Part shown: positions 46,046-53,936 of the stretch, one piece after another
Position numbering within the stretch: position 1 is the stretch's first letter
Layout: the number at the start of each line of letters is the position of its first letter
From: Bacteroidales bacterium UBA5507
GTDB lineage: Bacteria; Bacteroidota; Bacteroidia; Bacteroidales; Lentimicrobiaceae
Direction of reading: 5' to 3'
Assembly (NCBI GenBank): GCA_002426195.1
Contig: DIOT01000041.1
Coordinates: 62,001 to 126,000, forward strand
DNA: 64,000 nt
Notes under the pieces: generated by a model
Told to the model about the DNA's origin: nothing
The model's input: only the letters and a program-made list of their open reading frames with translations
The model's database searches: none
Translations under genes and position numbers: made by a program

Positions 46046-47466
46046 TTCTTGCTAAACTTTTCCATTATGCGTTTTATACGTATTTTCCATGAATCAACAT
46101 CAAGTAGTGGTGAGTCGTTTGTCGCTTTATAAGTAAAGAGTATCCCTAATGGAAGAAGCACTAAAGAAGAAAGCCACATGCCAAAAACAGGATCAACTGT
46201 GCCGGCAATTACCGATTTTTTACCTGTCATTGAAATTACATGGTAAATCACAAAGAAAACAATTGAGATAACAAGAGGCAAGCCAAGACCGCCTTTTCTG
46301 ATAATAGCTCCAAATGGAGCTCCGATAAAGAAAAGTACCAGACATGCAAATGAAAGTGTAAATTTCAGATGCCATTCAACTTCATGTTTTCTAATCAACA
46401 CCATTCTTTCATTGTAATCATTACTCTCATATTCTTCGGAATTCAGAGCATTCCTTGAGTTATTAAGTGCTTTATCCAGTGCCTGGATTTTTTCAGATTT
46501 GGAAAGCAAACCCAGGGCAACCAATCTATCATCAACCTTTACATTGCTCTTTTGTACAGCAGTGTCGGCCTTATTGAGATAAGGGAAGGCCAACATTGAA
46601 GAACGGTGGTAACTTTCTTGTTTATCAGTAACCTGCTTCTTAAGAGAATCAACCGAATGCTCCAGCTGCTCAAGGTTAAGCATCTGATAGTGATTTCGGA
46701 ATAAATCCTCGTTGGTCCTCATCATTTTGAAGTCTGATAAATCAAACTTTCTATATTGTTCTGCGAAATAAGTTCTTTGGAAAGGCCTTTTATTCTCATT
46801 TCTGCGATCAATTCGTTCATCGTAATTATAGCCATTAAACAAAGTAAGTTCAAGAAGACTACCATCACCACTCTGCACCATCTTTCCCCATTCAGCTTTT
46901 GTAACGTTGCTGCCGCCTGATTTGCTCGTGTGATCATATATAATAACATCCCGAATTGTCACCCCATCGCTCTCTTTTTTACCAATCCTCATAACAAATC
47001 CGTCAATGTCATTATAAAAAATACCCTCTCTTATGTTCAATGCCAGTTTTTGCTGACGCACATCATAGAGTATAGATTTGAATTTCAGATTTGAAATTGG
47101 AAGAAGATTATTTGAGAAGAAAAAGGCACCGATACTAATGATAACAGACAATACGACCAGCGGGCGCATGATAGTGCTAAGAGAAATGCCTGCCGATTTC
47201 ATAGCTACAAGCTCATATCTTTCGCCAAAATTGCCAAAGGTCATCAGGGATGATAAAAGAATTGACAATGGGAGAGCCAAAGGGACGAAAGTAGTTGAGG
47301 CATAAAACAGCAGTTGAGCCACAACATGCCATTCGAGCCCTTTGCCCACTAAATCATCAATGTACTTCCACAGGAATTGCATCACAAGAATGAAGAGAGC
47401 AATGAAGAAGGTTAGTATTAGTGGCCCGATATATGAACGGAGTATAAGGACATATAATTTTTTCAC
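46042..47466 (-). CDS. LptF/LptG (YjgP/YjgQ) family LPS-export permease
   Basis: An integral membrane protein of about 474 residues. The preferred start is a GTG at 47466 giving KKLYVLILRSYIGPL, the usual N-terminus of the family. An ATG at 47520 would add 18 residues. Helices at about 15-40, 60-85 and 100-120 are followed by a large periplasmic beta-jellyroll-plus-linker region (about 130-360) and three C-terminal helices (LSFACLVLFFIGAPFGAIIRKGG, VISIVFFVIYHVISM). LptF and LptG form the permease of the LptBFG ABC exporter that extracts LPS from the inner membrane. Only one permease is here, as in other Bacteroidetes where a second copy lies elsewhere. GTGA coupling to the glycosyltransferase follows. 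Confidence 0.85.
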   Translation of the reverse strand: MKKLYVLILRSYIGPLILTFFIALFILVMQFLWKYIDDLVGKGLEWHVVAQLLFYASTTFVPLALPLSILLSSLMTFGNFGERYELVAMKSAGISLSTIMRPLVVLSVIISIGAFFFSNNLLPISNLKFKSILYDVRQQKLALNIREGIFYNDIDGFVMRIGKKESDGVTIRDVIIYDHTSKSGGSNVTKAEWGKMVQSGDGSLLELTLFNGYNYDERIDRRNENKRPFQRTYFAEQYRKFDLSDFKMMRTNEDLFRNHYQMLNLEQLEHSVDSLKKQVTDKQESYHRSSMLAFPYLNKADTAVQKSNVKVDDRLVALGLLSKSEKIQALDKALNNSRNALNSEEYESNDYNERMVLIRKHEVEWHLKFTLSFACLVLFFIGAPFGAIIRKGGLGLPLVISIVFFVIYHVISMTGKKSVIAGTVDPVFGMWLSSLVLLPLGILFTYKATNDSPLLDVDSWKIRIKRIMEKFSKK

Positions 47467-47576
47467 TCTTGTTTTTTTATGCAAAAATACAATTATTAAG
47501 GCATAAGCCGATTGAGCCATGCTGTTTACATTAAACGAATTTAGAAGCTATTTCTTATGAAGATTGAATCTTTCAT

Positions 47577-47584
47577 TACATTTG
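47577..47584 (+). promoter_or_regulatory. Candidate -7 box of the GNAT-like gene
   Basis: TACATTTG matches TAnnTTTG and lies 28 nt before the ATG. TTTC at 47551-47554 is a weak -33 candidate. Confidence 0.35.
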
Positions 47585-47612
47585 GACTGGAATTCTAAAT
47601 TATATTCACAAA

Positions 47613-48803
47613 ATGCATCACATTGAAGTTCACGATAAAAGAACAATCAGGGCGTTTCTTGATTTCCCCAAAAAGCTCTATAAAAATGATCCTAACTGGG
47701 TATGCCCACTGGATTCTGTGATTGAAGCAGTGTTCAATCCCACTCTTAATGTGTTTTTTACTCATGGAGAAGCCATCAGATGGATATTCATGAACGACAA
47801 AGATGAGGTAATAGGAAGGGCCGCGGCATTCATAAACAGGAAGAAAGCATACAACTTTCAGCAACCTACAGGCGGAATGGGTTTCTTTGAGTGCATCAAC
47901 AACAAAGATGCAGCTTTCTATATTTTCGATACCTGTCGTGAATGGCTCTCTGCAAGAGGTATGGAAGCAATGGATGGCCCAATTAATTTCGGGGAGAATG
48001 ATAACTTTTGGGGCCTCCTTGTGGAAGGTTTTATACCACCCAGTTTTGGAATGAATTATAACTTCCCATACTATAAGAATTTCTTTGAGGAATATGGATT
48101 CAGGCCTTATTTCGAGCAAGTGACCAATCACCTCGACCTTACAAAGCAATTTCCTGAAAGATTTTGGAAAATTGCTGATTGGGTTAGAAATAAAAAAGGG
48201 TATTCATTCGAACATTTCAGCTGGAAAGAAAGTGAGAAGTTTATCAACGACTTCAAAATTATATACGATGATGCATGGCAATTTCACGAAAATTTTACTC
48301 CTATTAACAAATCAGTATTAAAGGAGCAACTCGAGGAAATGAAGCCTATTGGTGAAGAAGAATTTATATGGTTTGCATATTCTGACGGAGAACCAATTGC
48401 ATTTCTTATCATGATACCGGATGCCAATGAAATGCTTAAGCATTTTAACGGAAAGATTAGTCTATTTGGAAAATTAAAGTTTGCTTATCTTCGGTGGAAA
48501 GGTGTGTTTACAAGAGCCAGAATAACTGTTATGGGTATCAGACCAAAATTCCAAAAGTCGGGTATTGAATCAGCAATATTCTGGCATATGGAGAAGGTGA
48601 TGAAAAAGAGGCCTAATTATAAGGAGATTGAACTTTCGTGGGTTGGAGATTTTAATCCAAAGATGCGACAATTACATGAGTCAGTAGGCGGTTACTTTGC
48701 CAAGCGACATATCACATACAGGTATTTATTTAATTCACCCGGTGAATCACAGCATGCAACTGAGATTCCAAGGGACACAAGAGAGAATCTGATAAGAGAT
48801 TAA
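47613..48803 (+). CDS. GNAT-like (YghO-type) acyltransferase-fold protein
   Basis: A 396-residue cytosolic protein of a conserved bacterial family related to E. coli YghO. The N-terminal half has FLDFPKKLYKNDPNWVCPL, EVIGRAAAFINR and GMGFFECINNKDAA; the C-terminal half has a GNAT-like region (FAYSDGEPIAFLIMIPDANEML, RITVMGIRPKFQKSGIESAIFWHMEKV in parts). The RxxGIES segment fits the acetyl-CoA loop of GNAT enzymes. The substrate is unknown. It is divergent from the LptF/G operon and converges on a T9SS gene through a bidirectional terminator. Confidence 0.75.
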   Translation: MHHIEVHDKRTIRAFLDFPKKLYKNDPNWVCPLDSVIEAVFNPTLNVFFTHGEAIRWIFMNDKDEVIGRAAAFINRKKAYNFQQPTGGMGFFECINNKDAAFYIFDTCREWLSARGMEAMDGPINFGENDNFWGLLVEGFIPPSFGMNYNFPYYKNFFEEYGFRPYFEQVTNHLDLTKQFPERFWKIADWVRNKKGYSFEHFSWKESEKFINDFKIIYDDAWQFHENFTPINKSVLKEQLEEMKPIGEEEFIWFAYSDGEPIAFLIMIPDANEMLKHFNGKISLFGKLKFAYLRWKGVFTRARITVMGIRPKFQKSGIESAIFWHMEKVMKKRPNYKEIELSWVGDFNPKMRQLHESVGGYFAKRHITYRYLFNSPGESQHATEIPRDTRENLIRD

Positions 48804-48842
48804 CCAAGGTGAAATAGCCAGATCTTACCTTTATTCAGGAAT

Positions 48843-48879
48843 AAAAAAAGGGAGATGTTGTAAAACATCTCCCTTTTTT
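48843..48879. terminator. Bidirectional terminator between the GNAT-like and first T9SS gene
   Basis: Stem GGGAGATGTT (48850-48859) with AACATCTCCC (48864-48873), loop GTAA, A7 left and T6 right. The core GGGAGATG recurs in the terminator at 50912-50943 as part of a duplication. Confidence 0.9.
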
Positions 48880-48893
48880 ATATCGCACGATTA

Positions 48894-50849
48894 TTATTTA
48901 ACAATCATTTTGCGTGTTACACGGCTGTCATCAACTTTAACAGAGTATGTATAAATACCTGCTTTTAAGTTTTTGGCATCAATAGTAAGTTCATGTGAAC
49001 CGGCATTTAATGTAGCTACCGGAACTTCATAAACTCTTTGTCCTACCATGTTATAAACTTCAAGACCAACATTAGCTGCTTTTTCAATATTTACTTTTAC
49101 AGTAGATGTTCCATTGAAAGGATTTGGGAAGTTCTGTGAAACTGAAGCATTGTTAATAACAGAGTTGCCTACACTTTCAATTGTGAAGTCAGCATCAGTA
49201 AAGATAAAGCCCTTGACATATTTATAAGTAACAGGAGCAGTAGGATCATTAATATTCATATCCTGATATGCAAAAGGAATTTCGTAACTGCCTGCAGCAG
49301 GTTCCAAAGAGTAGTATGAAGCTGTTGCCATAAAAGCGGCATACCATGCATCTGTGAGGTAAGTAACATTAACAACTTCAGTGTACATATTGCTGGCTAC
49401 ATCCCATCCTATGCAATAAATATCAGGCTGAGAGTTATCTTCAAGACCTTCAAAATCACTATCAAGCCAAGAGAAGAACATTTTAGTACCATCAAAAGTA
49501 GTAGTAATTTGTGAACGATTATCTTCATCGATAGCATCGTCACCACTTCCCCATGTACCACGGAAAGTAATCAAGTTTTCACCTAACTTCTGTGCGTACC
49601 AGTTCTGACCCTGATCGGTAGAGTAGATGTTATATGATGCGAATAGTCCGCTTGAAGAGCCAATTGAGTATGTTGTACCGGGATAGATTCCAATAACAAC
49701 TGAAATTACAGGATTTCCATTAGCATCAACAGCAAGGTCATGAGTAAAAGCAGTAGTGTATAAGATTTCATCACGTTCAGGTAGAGGTTCTACGAATACC
49801 TCAGCGATTTGTTCATCTGTAAGAAGACCATAAACAATACCATTTAAACCTTCAGGTCCACTTAAAGGAACAACAATAGGTTCTTCTTCCCATGTTATAC
49901 CACCGTCGGTAGTTTTATAGAGAATTGGGTAATAGCTTGCACCTGTAGCAAACTCATCACCTTCATTATCACCTAAGATTGAAATATAACCTATTTGGCC
50001 ATCAGGAGCAAAAGCAATTCTTGTATCAGCATAAGAAGCTGTATCAGGTATATGACGCATAGGTGCCCAGAAAGCATCTTGTTCATACTCATAAGTACCC
50101 AGTTCTGAATTGAATATACCACGTGTAATTACAAGAGTGTCTGTATAATTTGGAGTCAAACCGTTAATAAGCGCACCTTCAACAACAAATACATCACCGG
50201 TTACCGGATTAACAGTCATTGCATCAGGAACATTGTGTCTGAGTGGTGGTTCTGAAGACCAACCTTCCTGGGATAAACCTGTGCCATCAAGTTTTAAAGT
50301 AGAAACGCCATATCCGCCCCAGCTGCCAGAAACATTACTTCCGTCGAGGGTAGGCCATAAACCTGTTATGTAGGCATTTGCAGCAGTAGTGTTGCCCTGA
50401 GGATTGTAAATTACACCCTGAGGATATCTTGCATTAGCAGTACCTGGTGTAGTTGGATTGAAAATCTGCTGATCAACTGACCATGTGCTACCTCCATTGG
50501 TGGAGTAATCAACAGCAACATATCCTGAACCCGGTGTTGCACCCATTCTGTGGAAGAAAGCTACAGAGTTAATGTTCGGATCTGCCCAGATAGCAGTACG
50601 ACCACCATTATACAAGCCATATGTATTGGCTGAAGTACCTAATGTAAGAATTGAAACATCTGTTGTTCCTTTACCTTCAGGTTTAACAAAATTAATTTGA
50701 GTTGGAGTGATTTCCAAGTCGACATCGTCATTCTTTTGGATTTGCATAGAAGCCGAAGGTAAGTTTGCTTTTAACTTTACCGGGCTTTTCTGTGCCATTA
50801 CCGAAAAGCTAACTGCCAATGCTGCAGTTAAGAGTAGTGTAGTTCTCAT
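48894..50849 (-). CDS. T9SS-secreted Asp-box (BNR-like) protein, copy A
   Basis: A 651-residue secreted protein. A signal peptide (about 1-19, ending VMAQ) precedes a beta-propeller-like body with Asp-box motifs of the form S/T-x-D/N-x-G-x-x-W (STNGGSTW at 116-123, TTDGGITW about 300, STDQGQNW about 400). The last about 80 residues form a type A T9SS sorting domain (SQNFPNPFNGTSTVKV, VYNMVGQRVYEV, KAGIYTYSVK, ending RKMIVK). Asp-boxes occur in sialidases and other propeller hydrolases and lectins, but I see no sialidase FRIP motif or catalytic set, so enzymatic activity is doubtful. The function is unknown. It is a near-copy of the next gene upstream. Confidence 0.82.
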   Translation of the reverse strand: MRTTLLLTAALAVSFSVMAQKSPVKLKANLPSASMQIQKNDDVDLEITPTQINFVKPEGKGTTDVSILTLGTSANTYGLYNGGRTAIWADPNINSVAFFHRMGATPGSGYVAVDYSTNGGSTWSVDQQIFNPTTPGTANARYPQGVIYNPQGNTTAANAYITGLWPTLDGSNVSGSWGGYGVSTLKLDGTGLSQEGWSSEPPLRHNVPDAMTVNPVTGDVFVVEGALINGLTPNYTDTLVITRGIFNSELGTYEYEQDAFWAPMRHIPDTASYADTRIAFAPDGQIGYISILGDNEGDEFATGASYYPILYKTTDGGITWEEEPIVVPLSGPEGLNGIVYGLLTDEQIAEVFVEPLPERDEILYTTAFTHDLAVDANGNPVISVVIGIYPGTTYSIGSSSGLFASYNIYSTDQGQNWYAQKLGENLITFRGTWGSGDDAIDEDNRSQITTTFDGTKMFFSWLDSDFEGLEDNSQPDIYCIGWDVASNMYTEVVNVTYLTDAWYAAFMATASYYSLEPAAGSYEIPFAYQDMNINDPTAPVTYKYVKGFIFTDADFTIESVGNSVINNASVSQNFPNPFNGTSTVKVNIEKAANVGLEVYNMVGQRVYEVPVATLNAGSHELTIDAKNLKAGIYTYSVKVDDSRVTRKMIVK

Positions 50850-50911
50850 TTTTTTTTTTAATCTAATTTAGTGAAACATTATTAATGAATATTTAAGTAA
50901 TCGTCTGATTC

Positions 50912-50943
50912 AAAAAAAAGGGAGATGCTGCAATACATCTCCC
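50912..50943 (-). terminator. Terminator of T9SS copy B
   Basis: Stem GGGAGATG (50920-50927) with CATCTCCC (50936-50943) and an A8 run on the left that becomes a T-tract on the minus strand, 20 bp after the copy B stop. It is the duplicate of the terminator at 48843-48879 but lacks the plus-strand T-run. Confidence 0.85.
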
Positions 50944-50963
50944 TTTGGAATATTGCTTGATTA

Positions 50964-52922
50964 TTATTTAACAATCATTTTACGGGTTACACGGCTGTCA
51001 TCAACTTTAACAGAGTATGTATAAATACCTGCTTTTAAGTTTTTACCATCAATAGTAAGTTCGTGTGAACCGGCATTTAATGTAGCTACCGGAACTTCAT
51101 AAACTCTTTGTCCTACCATGTTAAATACTTCAAGACCAACATTAGCAGCTTTTTCTATACTAACTTTTACAGTAGATGTTCCATTGAAAGGATTTGGGAA
51201 ATTCTGTGAAACTGAAGCATTGTTAATAACAGAACTGCCTGCACTTTCAATTGTGAATTCAGGATCAGTAAAGATAAAGCCTTTGACATATTTATAAATA
51301 ACAGGAGCAGTAGGATCATTAATATTCATATCCTGATATGCAAAAGGAATTTCGTAACTGCCTGCAGCAGGTTCAAAAGCGTAGTATGAAGCTGTTCCCA
51401 TGAAAGCAGCATACCATGCATCTGTGAGATAGGTAACATTAACAACTTCAGTGTACATATTGCTGGCAACATCCCATCCTACACAATAAATATCAGGCTG
51501 ACTGTTATCTTCAAGACCTTCAAAATCACTGTCAAGCCATGAGAAGAACATTTTAGTACCATCAAAAGTAGTTGTAATTTGTGAACGATTATCTTCGCTG
51601 ATTGCATCGTCACCAGCTCCCCATTCTCCACGGAAAGTAATCAAGTTTTCACCTAACTTCTGTGCGTACCAGTTCTGGCCCTGATCAAGAGAGAAGATGT
51701 TATATGAAGCGAATAATCCGCTTGAAGATCCAATTGAATATGTTGTGCCGGGATAGATTCCTATAACAACTGAAATTACAGGATTGCCATTAGCATCAAC
51801 AGCAAGATCATGAGTGAAAGCTGTAGTGTAAATGATCTCATCACGCTCAGGTAGTGGTTCTACAAAAACCTCAGCAATTTGTTCATCAGTCAAAAGACCA
51901 TATACAACACCATTTAAACCTTCAGGTCCACCTAAAGGAACAACAATAGGTTCTTCATCCCATGTAATACCACCGTCGGTAGTTTTATAGAGAATTGGGT
52001 AATAGCTTGCGCCTGTAGCAAACTCATCACCTTCATTGTCACCTAAGATTGAAATATAACCTATTTGGCCATCAGGAGCAAAAGCGATTCTTGTATCAGC
52101 ATAAGAAGCAGTATCGGGAATATGGTGCATAGGTGCCCAGAAAGCATCTTGTTCATATTCATAAGTTCCCAGTTCTGAATTAAATATACCACGTGTAATT
52201 ACTATAGTATCAGTATAGTTTGGAGTCAAACCATCAACCAAAGCAGGTTCTACAACGAATACGTCACCTGTAACAGGATTGATTGTCATTGCATCAGGAA
52301 CATTTTGCCTGATAGGAGGTTCTGAAGGCCAACCATCTTGAGTTAAACCGGTTCCATCAAATTTTAAAGTAGAAACTCCATATCCACCCCAGCTACCTGC
52401 TCCGGCATTACTTCCGTCAAGTGTGGGCCATAAACCTGTCATATAGGCATTTGCAGCTGTAGTGTTACCCTGAGGATTGTAAATCACACCTTGTGGATAC
52501 CTGGCATTAGCTGTACCTGTAACAGTTGGATTGAAGACTTGCTGATTAACTTCCCATGTGGTACCACCATCTGTAGAATAATCAACAGCAATATAGCCCG
52601 AACCCGGGGTAGTATTCATTCTGTGGAAGAAAGCAACAGAGTTAATGTTGGGATCTGCCCATAGAACTGTACGACCTCCGTTATACAAGCCATATGTATT
52701 AGCTGCACCACCTAATGTAACAATTGAAACTTCTGTTGTCCCCTTAGCTTCAGGTTTTACAAAATTAACTTGTGTTGGAGAGGTGCATAGGTCGGCATCG
52801 TCAGCATTTTGAATTTGCAAAGAAACCGAAGGCAAATTTGCTTTGACCTTTCCCGGACTTTTTTGCGCCATCACTGTGATGCTTAAACCCAGTGCTACGG
52901 TTAAAAGTAAAGTTGTTTTCAT
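50964..52922 (-). CDS. T9SS-secreted Asp-box (BNR-like) protein, copy B
   Basis: A 652-residue paralogue of the previous gene: signal peptide, propeller-like body with STDGGTTW, TTDGGITW and SLDQGQNW segments, and the same type A sorting domain. The frame is open to 52946, but the ATG at 52922 aligns with the start of copy A, where the equivalent upstream frame is closed by a stop, so 52922 is used. By eye about forty residues differ in the first 175 but only about two dozen in the last 380, so the 3' part is younger or has been homogenised. A -7 box lies 128 nt upstream. As copy A has no clear promoter of its own, this gene may be the dominant one. Confidence 0.82.
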   Translation of the reverse strand: MKTTLLLTVALGLSITVMAQKSPGKVKANLPSVSLQIQNADDADLCTSPTQVNFVKPEAKGTTEVSIVTLGGAANTYGLYNGGRTVLWADPNINSVAFFHRMNTTPGSGYIAVDYSTDGGTTWEVNQQVFNPTVTGTANARYPQGVIYNPQGNTTAANAYMTGLWPTLDGSNAGAGSWGGYGVSTLKFDGTGLTQDGWPSEPPIRQNVPDAMTINPVTGDVFVVEPALVDGLTPNYTDTIVITRGIFNSELGTYEYEQDAFWAPMHHIPDTASYADTRIAFAPDGQIGYISILGDNEGDEFATGASYYPILYKTTDGGITWDEEPIVVPLGGPEGLNGVVYGLLTDEQIAEVFVEPLPERDEIIYTTAFTHDLAVDANGNPVISVVIGIYPGTTYSIGSSSGLFASYNIFSLDQGQNWYAQKLGENLITFRGEWGAGDDAISEDNRSQITTTFDGTKMFFSWLDSDFEGLEDNSQPDIYCVGWDVASNMYTEVVNVTYLTDAWYAAFMGTASYYAFEPAAGSYEIPFAYQDMNINDPTAPVIYKYVKGFIFTDPEFTIESAGSSVINNASVSQNFPNPFNGTSTVKVSIEKAANVGLEVFNMVGQRVYEVPVATLNAGSHELTIDGKNLKAGIYTYSVKVDDSRVTRKMIVK

Positions 52923-53050
52923 TTTTGATTTAATTAAGTGAAACATTATTGTTGAAATTTGGTAATTGTCTGATCAAATGGGTCTTAAATCTAAACGTTG
53001 TGCTCTCTTAATTGTTTCTCTATAAAATGGTTTTGTATATGCGCATTCTG

Positions 53051-53058
53051 CAAATTTA
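53051..53058 (-). promoter_or_regulatory. Candidate -7 box of T9SS copy B
   Basis: The minus strand reads TAAATTTG (TAnnTTTG). It would give a leader of about 120 nt. No clear -33 element. Confidence 0.38.
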
Positions 53059-53135
53059 TAAAAAAAGCGATTGACTCTTATTTTTCTTTCAATTTCCTTC
53101 AATAAATATTTTCTGATGTTTTTTTCGGACAATTA

Positions 53136-53241
53136 ATTCAAGTCTTGACTAAAGTGTGAGCATAGCTTACACAGTTAAATTCAAAATGCCAGGGGGTAAG
53201 CATGGCTCAAGTCCCTGACATTTTGAACTAGTTTCTTGAAT
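53136..53241. other. Compact multi-hairpin element (possible ncRNA or remnant mobile element)
   Basis: In the 318-bp gap between T9SS copy B and a small secreted-protein gene. Flanking arms ATTCAAG (53136-53142) and CTTGAAT (53235-53241) enclose two hairpins: GTGTGAGC-ATA-GCTTACAC (53154-53172, one mismatch) and a 14-bp stem TCAAAATGCCAGGG (53181-53194) with CCCTGACATTTTGA (53213-53226), one mismatch, 18-nt loop. The loop segment GTAAGCATGGCTCA (53196-53209) is complementary, apart from a 3-nt core, to TGAGCATAGCTTAC (53157-53170) in the first hairpin, so two folds compete. There is no T-tract, so it is not a plain terminator. The rest of the gap shows only a -7 box. Confidence 0.5.
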
Positions 53242-53264
53242 CTTCTAGTAATTACCCATGTCAC

Positions 53265-53663
53265 TTAAATTTCGTCCCTAACTAGAAAAACTGATGGACC
53301 ACCTGTTGGAGGATTCCAACCAATTCCGTTTAATTCAATGCAAGAGCCTAATTGTTGGGCGTTTACATTATATAGTCTCATTGTAGCGCAAGCGGTCCCA
53401 ACAAAATGAGGATCATAAAAACCAAAATAATAAACAGTTTGGCCATAGACAAAATTTTGCGTATCAGTATTTCCATCTTGTGTCCTTACTGTAATCGTAC
53501 CATAAGTAAATGGTGTAGCATAACTCATTCCGTAGAAAGTAAGCTTAAGTACTCCCCCAGGCTCTTTCTCGCCTGCTTTTGTTCCATAAGGTATTAATAC
53601 CAGTCCAATGAGTAGAACAAATCCAAAACCTAAAATTAGGTTTAAAATACTTCTTTTATTCAT
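53265..53663 (-). CDS. Small secreted protein of unknown function
   Basis: A 132-residue protein with a signal peptide (about 1-30, hydrophobic run LILGFGFVLLIGLVLIP, cleavage likely near TKAGE). The mature part is about 100 residues of mostly beta character with many aromatics (LTFYGMSYATPFTYGTITV, VYYFGFYDP) and two cysteines (about 92 and 108) that could form a disulfide. I recognise no family. It lies alone between T9SS genes on the minus strand, with a -7 box 30 nt upstream. A small adhesin-like or structural surface protein is possible but not supported. Confidence 0.6.
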   Translation of the reverse strand: MNKRSILNLILGFGFVLLIGLVLIPYGTKAGEKEPGGVLKLTFYGMSYATPFTYGTITVRTQDGNTDTQNFVYGQTVYYFGFYDPHFVGTACATMRLYNVNAQQLGSCIELNGIGWNPPTGGPSVFLVRDEI

Positions 53664-53693
53664 GATAATTTGAGTTTTGTGTTAAACAATATC

Positions 53694-53701
53694 CAAATAT
53701 A
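53694..53701 (-). promoter_or_regulatory. Candidate -7 box of the small secreted-protein gene
   Basis: The minus strand reads TATATTTG (TAnnTTTG), 30 nt before the ATG. A -33 element is not evident in the AT-rich flank. Confidence 0.4.
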
Positions 53702-53936
53702 GCAAAAAAAATAAAATATTTGATTGAGACGGAAAATAATTTTATAAATATAAATCTTTTAATTTTCACTCAATCTGCTGAAAACTGAAGTATAATGTGC
53801 CCATTGTCCCTTTCATTATTTCTATTTAGCATGTTGGTTCGAAATAATAAAACAAAAAGTGTTCTGTAGCAGTTGTTTTTAAGATTTTCATATATTAGCA
53901 TCGAAATTTATTAATGTAATCCAAATCTTAAAAATT

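Larger units (their letters stand above)
48842..52950. repeat. Tandem duplication of a T9SS-protein gene with flanks
   Basis: Two consecutive minus-strand units, about 2.0 kb each (48850-50883 and 50920-52950), share a coding sequence, the GGGAGATG-stem terminator after the stop, and a GTGAAACATTATT leader segment (50871-50883 and 52938-52950). The unit therefore covers the gene and both flanks. Similarity is highest over the 3' two-thirds of the gene. Confidence 0.88.

Noticed and set aside
47595..48149. 184-aa minus-strand open frame
   Set aside because: It is a shadow of the GNAT-like gene, whose frame carries recognisable family motifs.
53181..53226. Intrinsic terminator for the gene at 53265
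   Set aside because: The hairpin is strong but no T-tract follows on either strand, unlike every other terminator in the window.
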